Positions 6,445 through 10,335 of a stretch of 10,335 nt of DNA are shown here, piece after piece. How positions within the stretch are numbered: position 1 is the stretch's first letter; each line of letters begins with the position of its first letter. A program made the position numbers and the translations under genes. The notes under the pieces were generated by a model. It was not told the origin of the DNA and made no database searches. It saw only the letters and a program-made list of their open reading frames with translations. The stretch is from SZAS-103 sp964640525 (lineage in GTDB: Bacteria > Pseudomonadota > Gammaproteobacteria > Xanthomonadales > Xanthomonadaceae): positions 1 to 10,335 of the forward strand of contig CAZXGS010000081.1 of the NCBI GenBank assembly GCA_964640525.1, read 5' to 3'.

Positions 6445-6707
6445 GGCATCCCCGTTGCGGGTGGGCACGTTAGCACGGGTGTGCAAGGCGATGGCTTGCC
6501 GTGATCGTCGTGCCATGAACCTCCGCACTTGCCATGCGATCGGGAAGATTTGAAGCGCAGGAAGAGCAGGGCCGCCGGAATCCGGATTCGCGTGGCCACG
6601 CAGGCCATCCCTCGAGGGTGGGGTCTGGCCAACCCACCCCGTGCCATCATGGGTTGCCGCCCGGGCGACCGTCAGGGCCGGACTTTGCATCCTCACCTTG
6701 GACCGCC
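6445..6707. promoter_or_regulatory. Divergent recN / VOC-gene intergenic region
   Basis: These 263 bases must hold promoters for two divergent genes. On the recN side only the ribosome site (GGGGAT, minus strand) is clear. On the other side, GGGTGGG at 6616-6622 can pair with CCCACCC at 6633-6639 around a 10-base loop. A weak -10-like CATCAT follows near 6645-6650. The recN frame stays open through most of the region, but its translation does not look like protein. I found no clear LexA, Fur or sigma-32 site. Confidence 0.35.
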
Positions 6708-7091
6708 ATGCCGTACAAACCCGAAGGCCACAACACCGCCTGCCCCTACCTGATCGTCGATGGCGCGCGCGCTACCATCGACTTCCTCATCGCCACCTTC
6801 GGCGCGGTTTCGCTGTACGAGGTGGCCGACGAGGCCGGTGGCTTGCGCCATGCCGAGGTGCGGATCGAGGATTCCATCGTCATGCTCGCCGACGCCATCG
6901 AGGGCTGGCCGGCGATCCACGGCCATGTCCACGTGTACGTCGCCGACGTGGACGCCACCTTTGCGCGGGCGCTCGGCGCCGGCGGGGCGTCGGTGCAGGA
7001 GCCGGTGCGCAGGGACGATCCGGACAAGCGCGGCGGGGTGCGCGATGCCGGCGGTACGACGTGGTGGATCGGCCAGCGCATGGAGGGCTGA
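6708..7091 (+). CDS. VOC-superfamily (glyoxalase/bleomycin-resistance-like) protein
   Basis: The protein belongs to the vicinal oxygen chelate (VOC) superfamily, in the PhnB/YdeN-like branch annotated as glyoxalase or bleomycin resistance. The substrate cannot be told from sequence. The product is 127 residues, one VOC domain made of two beta-alpha-beta-beta-beta units. The first is CPYLIVDGARATIDFLIATFGAVSLYEVADEAGGLRHAEVRIEDSIVMLADA. The second is HGHVHVYVADVDATFARALGAGGASVQEPVRR followed by GGVRDAGGTTWWIGQ. His and Glu residues at the usual places (RHAEVRI) could bind metal. The ATG at 6708 follows TGGACCGCC, the same nine bases that precede the next gene's GTG. The next gene starts 60 bp downstream on the same strand, so the two may be co-transcribed. 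It has no signal peptide and should be cytoplasmic. Confidence 0.85.
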   Translation: MPYKPEGHNTACPYLIVDGARATIDFLIATFGAVSLYEVADEAGGLRHAEVRIEDSIVMLADAIEGWPAIHGHVHVYVADVDATFARALGAGGASVQEPVRRDDPDKRGGVRDAGGTTWWIGQRMEG

Positions 7092-7151
7092 GTCCATGCC
7101 CGTTGGCTGTGCCAAGGTCTGCAGCGTGGCGCCGCCGGATCCTGGACCGCC

Positions 7152-7496
7152 GTGAACAGTGCCGACGATTGCCGCTGCAGGTTGCTGCCGGTCCGGCACG
7201 CAGATTTCCAGTCCAGGCGCTTGGGCGTGGATCCCACCAACGGCATCTACGCCGACGTGGGCCTGGACACCTGCCTGCACTGCGGCGCGATCTGGCTGAG
7301 CTACCGCTTCGAGTACGAACACCTGCCCGCGTCCGGGCGCTGGTACCGCGGCATCGTGCCCGAGGCGATCGCCCGCCTCGTCACCCCGGAATCGGCGGCC
7401 GACGTGCTGGAATGCCTGCCGTGGTGGCTGTATGGCGGTTCGTATTTCGGGCATGCCGGGCGGCGCGAAGAAGCGCCCTTGCAGTTGTCGCGGTGA
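7152..7496 (+). CDS. Small CxxC protein of unknown function
   Basis: I do not recognise this family by name. The GTG at 7152 gives 114 residues and is preceded by TGGACCGCC, as is the gene before it. Cysteines occur as CRC at 7-9 and CLHCG at 41-45, so one half resembles a zinc ribbon. The middle is rich in aromatic residues (IWLSYRFEYEHLPASGRWYRGIVPEAIARLV). Near the C-terminus comes ECLPWWLYGGSYFGH. No signal peptide or membrane helix is visible, so a soluble cytoplasmic protein is expected. Codon use matches its neighbours, with strong third-position GC, and the reading frame is clean, so it is probably a real gene. It lies 60 bp after the VOC gene and 306 bp before hrcA. Metal binding is an inference from the cysteine pairs only. 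Confidence 0.7.
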   Translation: MNSADDCRCRLLPVRHADFQSRRLGVDPTNGIYADVGLDTCLHCGAIWLSYRFEYEHLPASGRWYRGIVPEAIARLVTPESAADVLECLPWWLYGGSYFGHAGRREEAPLQLSR

Positions 7497-7802
7497 ACGC
7501 CACCGCGGCCTGCCGCACCACCGCCGGTGCCGATGACGGCGCGCGACGTGGGCGGCTTTCCTGCGACAATCAACCTCGATGTCCGGCCGGGTTTGCCTCG
7601 AACGCGCAGTCCCGACCGTCCGACGCAAGCCCGGGCCCTGCGAGCTTGCCGGTCGATGGCATCGGCGTTGGCGGTCGTGAAGCGATTCGGCTTGCGTCGG
7701 AATGACGCGCGGAATCCCTCAATCTGCTGCAGGGTTCCGAATTCTTTGCTTTCCGGCGTCACCGAGGTTCACCATCCATCAGGCGCTCCGACCCTGGAAT
7801 CC
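7497..7802. other. 306-bp gene-free leader of hrcA
   Basis: No convincing gene lies here. The hrcA frame is open back to 7527, but its translation is Arg/Pro/Ser-rich and unlike HrcA. A weak -10-like GACAAT occurs at 7565-7570 (CTGCGACAATC) with no good -35. The main structure is a 13-bp perfect inverted repeat, described separately. I found no CIRCE operator (TTAGCACTC-N9-GAGTGCTAA) and no good sigma-32 promoter. The strip between the inverted repeat and the hrcA ATG shows nothing else clear. Confidence 0.6.
7619..7701. repeat. 13-bp perfect inverted repeat in the hrcA leader
   Basis: TCCGACGCAAGCC at 7619-7631 is the exact reverse complement of GGCTTGCGTCGGA at 7689-7701, with 57 bases between. 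Local alternatives compete. GCAAGC (7625-7630) can pair with GCTTGC (7644-7649). GCGTC (7694-7698) can pair with GACGC (7704-7708) around GGAAT. Inside the loop, CGATGGCATCG forms a small palindrome. This may be a structured leader RNA or a degenerate dispersed repeat. Confidence 0.6.
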
Positions 7803-8852
7803 ATGCCCCATCCCATCTCCCGGCTCGACCCCCGCGCCCGCGGCCTGCTGCGCAGCCTGATCGCGCAGTACATCCGCGACGGCGAGCCGGTCGGCTCGCG
7901 GACCCTGGCCAAGTCCTCCGGACTGGACGTGAGCCCGGCGACCATCCGCAACATCATGGCCGACCTCGAGGAAATCGGCCTGGTCGCCGCGCCGCACACC
8001 TCGGCCGGGCGGATCCCGACCGCGCAGGGTTACCGGGTGTTCGTCGATTCGCTGCTGCAGGTGCAGCCGCTGGGCGAGGGCGAGCTGACCCGGCTGCGGC
8101 AGAGCGTCCACGCCGGTACCGGCACCCAGACCCTGCTCACCAACGCCTCGCACCTGCTGTCGGCAATGAGCCATTTCGTCGGCGTGGTGACGGTGCCGCA
8201 GCGCCAGCAGTTCGCCTTCCGCCACATCGACTTCGTGCCCCTGGACGGCCAGCGGGTGCTGGTGATCCTGGTGTTCACCGACCACGAGGTGCAGAACCGC
8301 ATCATCACCACCCGCCGCGCCTACACCCCTTCCGAACTGGAACAGACCGCCAATTACCTCAATGCCCATTTCGCCGGCCGGCCGCTGCGCGAGATCCACG
8401 CCGCCTTGCTGCGCGAACTGCGCGAGACCCGCTCGGCGATGGAACGCGTGCTCGGCGCGGCGATGGAGGTCGCCGAACACGCGCTCGACCCCGGCGACGA
8501 GGACATGCTGCTGGCCGGTCAGACCAGCCTGATGGGCCTGCACGACCTGCCCGACGTGGACCGCCTGCGCGAGTTGTTCGAGGCGTTCTCGCGCAAGCGC
8601 GAGATCATCCAGTTGCTGGAGCGCTGCATCCACGCCCAGGGCGTGCGCATCTTCATCGGCGAGGAGACCGGGCTGGCGCCGCTGGGCGGCTGCACCGTGG
8701 TGACCGCGCCGTATGCGGCCGACGGCCAGGTGCTGGGCGTGCTGGGTGTCATCGGGCCGACCCGGATGGCCTACGAGCGGGTGATCCCGATGGTCCAGGC
8801 CACCGCCGACCTGCTCGGGGCGGCCTTGAATCCGGCCGCGACGGCCCCATAG
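7803..8852 (+). CDS. hrcA: Heat-inducible transcription repressor HrcA
   Basis: HrcA represses chaperone genes by binding the CIRCE operator, with its activity tied to GroEL. The product is 349 residues from the ATG at 7803, the usual length for proteobacterial HrcA. An N-terminal winged helix covers residues 1-75, with the conserved VSPATIRNIMADLEEIGLVAAPHTSAGRIPTAQGYRVFVDSL. The GAF-like core follows, with FVGVVTVPQRQQFAFRHIDFVPLDGQRVLVILVF. The C-terminal dimerisation part includes the conserved VRIFIGEETGLAPLGGCTVVTAPYAADGQVLGVLGVIGPTRMAYERVIPMV. An upstream extension in the same frame is open but not conserved-looking. The gene heads the hrcA-grpE-dnaK cluster. Its last nine codons and stop overlap a sigma-32-type promoter for grpE. 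No CIRCE site is visible at its own promoter, so autoregulation through CIRCE is not supported here. Confidence 0.97.
   Translation: MPHPISRLDPRARGLLRSLIAQYIRDGEPVGSRTLAKSSGLDVSPATIRNIMADLEEIGLVAAPHTSAGRIPTAQGYRVFVDSLLQVQPLGEGELTRLRQSVHAGTGTQTLLTNASHLLSAMSHFVGVVTVPQRQQFAFRHIDFVPLDGQRVLVILVFTDHEVQNRIITTRRAYTPSELEQTANYLNAHFAGRPLREIHAALLRELRETRSAMERVLGAAMEVAEHALDPGDEDMLLAGQTSLMGLHDLPDVDRLRELFEAFSRKREIIQLLERCIHAQGVRIFIGEETGLAPLGGCTVVTAPYAADGQVLGVLGVIGPTRMAYERVIPMVQATADLLGAALNPAATAP
8825..8852 (+). promoter_or_regulatory. Sigma-32 (RpoH) promoter for grpE inside the hrcA 3' end
   Basis: CTTGAAT at 8825-8831 and CCCCATAG at 8845-8852 are separated by 13 bases. The E. coli sigma-32 consensus is CTTGAAA, 11-16 bases, CCCCATNT. 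The -35 matches 6 of 7 bases and the -10 matches CCCCAT exactly. The -10 contains the TAG stop codon of hrcA. Transcription would begin near 8859, about 130 bases before the preferred grpE start. The spacer length is the same as in the dnaK promoter downstream. Confidence 0.75.
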
Positions 8853-8946
8853 CCGAAGGGCGGGCAGGGTGCGGCCGATGCTGTCCCGGCCCGCGAAGAC
8901 CGCAGCGATCCCGACCGAATCGAGTCCATTCCATGAATCCCCTGTG

Positions 8947-8966
8947 GCGGCGATTCGCGTCGCCGC
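8947..8966 (+). other. Hairpin upstream of the grpE ribosome site
   Basis: GCGGCGA at 8947-8953 pairs perfectly with TCGCCGC at 8960-8966 around a 6-base loop. It ends about 10 bases before AAGG at 8976-8979, the likely ribosome site of grpE. If the alternative upstream ATG at 8933 were used, the hairpin would lie inside the coding sequence. It could be leader structure or a by-product of GC-rich sequence. Confidence 0.4.
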
Positions 8967-8986
8967 GATCCAGCAAGGTACCCGAC

Positions 8987-9511
8987 ATGCAGGCCACCGA
9001 ACCCACCGCGGACACCGACGAATCCGCCATCCCTTCCGACGTGGAAGCCCTGATCGCCGAGCGCGACGCCGCCCAGGCCGAACTGGTGCGCGTGCGCGAG
9101 CAATTCCTGCGCGAGCACGCCGAACTGGAGAACGCGCGCAAGCGCCAGGCCCGCGAGGTCGAGCAGAGCCGCAAGTTCGCCAACGAGCGCTTGCTCGGCA
9201 GCCTGCTGCCGGTGTTCGACAGCCTGGAAGCCGGCATCGCCGCCGCCCACGGCGAATCGCAGGCGGTCCGCGAGGGTCTGGAGCTGACCCTGCGGCAGTT
9301 GACCAAGGTCGCCCAGGACAACGGCCTTGCCGTGGTCGATCCCATCGGCCAGCCGTTCAACCCCGAGCACGCGCAGGCGATCGCGATGGCCCCGGCGGGC
9401 GAGGGTCAGGCCCCGAATACCGTCATCCAGGTCCACCAGAAAGGCTACCTGCTCAACGAGCGCCTGCTGCGGCCGGCGCTGGTGATCGTGGCCAAGGGCG
9501 AGCACGACTGA
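8987..9511 (+). CDS. grpE: Nucleotide exchange factor GrpE
   Basis: GrpE releases ADP from DnaK and so drives the chaperone cycle. It also acts as a thermosensor in the family. Two starts are possible. The ATG at 8987 has AAGG eight bases upstream and gives 174 residues beginning MQATEPTADTDES, typical of the acidic, disordered GrpE N-terminus. The ATG at 8933 adds 18 basic residues (MNPLWRRFASPRSSKVPD) and has only a weak ribosome site, so the first is preferred. The long dimerising helix runs through EALIAERDAAQAELVRVREQFLREHAELENARKRQAREVEQSRKFANERLL. The C-terminal beta domain that contacts DnaK is seen in GQPFNPEHAQAIAM and VIQVHQKGYLLNERLLRPALVIVAKG. It sits 134 bp after hrcA and is probably expressed both from the hrcA transcript and from the sigma-32 promoter at the hrcA stop. 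Confidence 0.95.
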   Translation: MQATEPTADTDESAIPSDVEALIAERDAAQAELVRVREQFLREHAELENARKRQAREVEQSRKFANERLLGSLLPVFDSLEAGIAAAHGESQAVREGLELTLRQLTKVAQDNGLAVVDPIGQPFNPEHAQAIAMAPAGEGQAPNTVIQVHQKGYLLNERLLRPALVIVAKGEHD

Positions 9512-9521
9512 AGCCAAGCGC

Positions 9522-9549
9522 CGTCGTCCCGGCATGCGCCGGGACGACG
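9522..9549. terminator. 12-bp perfect hairpin between grpE and dnaK
   Basis: CGTCGTCCCGGC at 9522-9533 pairs perfectly with GCCGGGACGACG at 9538-9549, leaving a 4-base ATGC loop. It starts 10 bases after the grpE stop and lies just before the dnaK promoter. There is no T run after it. It could attenuate read-through, protect the 3' end of the hrcA-grpE message, or be a copy of a dispersed REP-like element. The CGTCGTCCCGGC...GCCGGGACGACG layout resembles the hairpin repeats common in this family. Confidence 0.6.
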
Positions 9550-9567
9550 AGCCAACGACCTGAGGCG

Positions 9568-9595
9568 CTTGAAACCCGCCCCGCCACCCCCACAC
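9568..9595 (+). promoter_or_regulatory. Sigma-32 (RpoH) promoter of dnaK
   Basis: CTTGAAA at 9568-9574 is a perfect sigma-32 -35 element. It is followed after 13 bases by CCCCACAC at 9588-9595, which matches CCCCA of the -10 consensus CCCCATNT. The expected start point is near 9602, giving a leader of about 60 bases. dnaK therefore seems to have its own heat-shock promoter in addition to read-through from hrcA-grpE. Confidence 0.82.
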
Positions 9596-9605
9596 CACAG
9601 CCATC

Positions 9606-9621
9606 CGCGGCGGTCGCCGCG
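9606..9621 (+). other. Hairpin at the 5' end of the dnaK leader
   Basis: CGCGGCG at 9606-9612 pairs with CGCCGCG at 9615-9621. The nominal loop is 2 bases, so in RNA it would be six pairs closed by a GGTC tetraloop. It falls a few bases after the predicted start point (~9602), where a stem could stabilise the mRNA. It does not reach the ribosome site (GGGAG, 9652-9656), so a thermometer that masks that site is not supported by this stem alone. Confidence 0.4.
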
Positions 9622-9663
9622 AATCGACCACATCACGCACACCCACTTTCCGGGAGAACTCAC

Positions 9664-10335
<672 letters not shown>

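Noticed and set aside
6445..6696. 84-codon N-terminal extension of RecN
   Set aside because: The canonical RecN N-terminus and ribosome site are at 6444, and the extension has no protein-like character.
7663..7718. Possible sigma-32 promoter of hrcA (CTTGCG with CCCTCAAT downstream)
   Set aside because: The -35 is poor and the spacer is about 18-19 bases, outside the usual range.
7527..7802. 92-codon N-terminal extension of HrcA
   Set aside because: HrcA's normal N-terminus begins at 7803, and the extension is Arg/Pro/Ser-rich and overlaps the leader inverted repeat.
7779..8633. Minus-strand open frame of 284 codons opposite hrcA
   Set aside because: It is antisense to a well-conserved HrcA and its translation is His/Gln/Gly-rich without family features.

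Overview
The window is high-GC chromosomal DNA from a gammaproteobacterium, most likely of the family Xanthomonadaceae/Lysobacteraceae (Xanthomonas, Lysobacter, Luteimonas or a relative). This rests on three things: the gene order smpB / ratA-rnfH / bamE(omlA) / fur / recN / hrcA-grpE-dnaK, a Fur protein with no cysteines, and the style of the protein sequences. This is core genome. I see no insertion sequence, phage gene, CRISPR array, tRNA or rRNA.

Layout. (1) 1-2048, plus strand: the 3' part of thyA (thymidylate synthase), an exported protein of unknown function, then folA (dihydrofolate reductase). ThyA produces dihydrofolate and FolA recycles it, so the outer two genes form a metabolic pair. 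(2) 2107-2911, minus strand: smpB (tmRNA partner in trans-translation) followed by a 70-codon gene of unknown function. A GC-rich hairpin at 2073-2106 separates this unit from folA. (3) 3024-3750, plus strand: ratA and rnfH, overlapping by 11 bases, divergent from smpB and convergent with bamE. (4) 3758-4673: bamE (outer-membrane assembly lipoprotein, minus) and fur (iron regulator, plus), divergent around a 91-bp shared promoter region. (5) 4759-6444, minus strand: recN (DNA repair SMC-like ATPase), convergent with fur across two tandem hairpins. (6) 6708-7496, plus strand: a VOC/glyoxalase-like protein and a small cysteine-containing protein of unknown function. They sit between recN and the heat-shock cluster. 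(7) 7803 to the right edge, plus strand: hrcA, grpE and the first 224 codons of dnaK, the heat-shock repressor and chaperone genes.

The most notable regulatory signals are two matches to the heat-shock sigma factor (sigma-32) promoter, each with a 13-base spacer. One overlaps the last codons and stop codon of hrcA, so it would drive grpE. The other lies between grpE and dnaK, just after a perfect 12-bp hairpin. No CIRCE operator (HrcA binding site) was seen in front of hrcA, grpE or dnaK. The 306-bp leader of hrcA has a 13-bp perfect inverted repeat whose arms can also pair locally in other ways, which could be a structured leader or a decayed dispersed repeat.

I did not find a clearly novel multi-gene system. 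The best candidates for new biology are the exported protein between thyA and folA, the 70-aa gene after smpB, the CxxC protein before hrcA, and the leader structures of the heat-shock operon.
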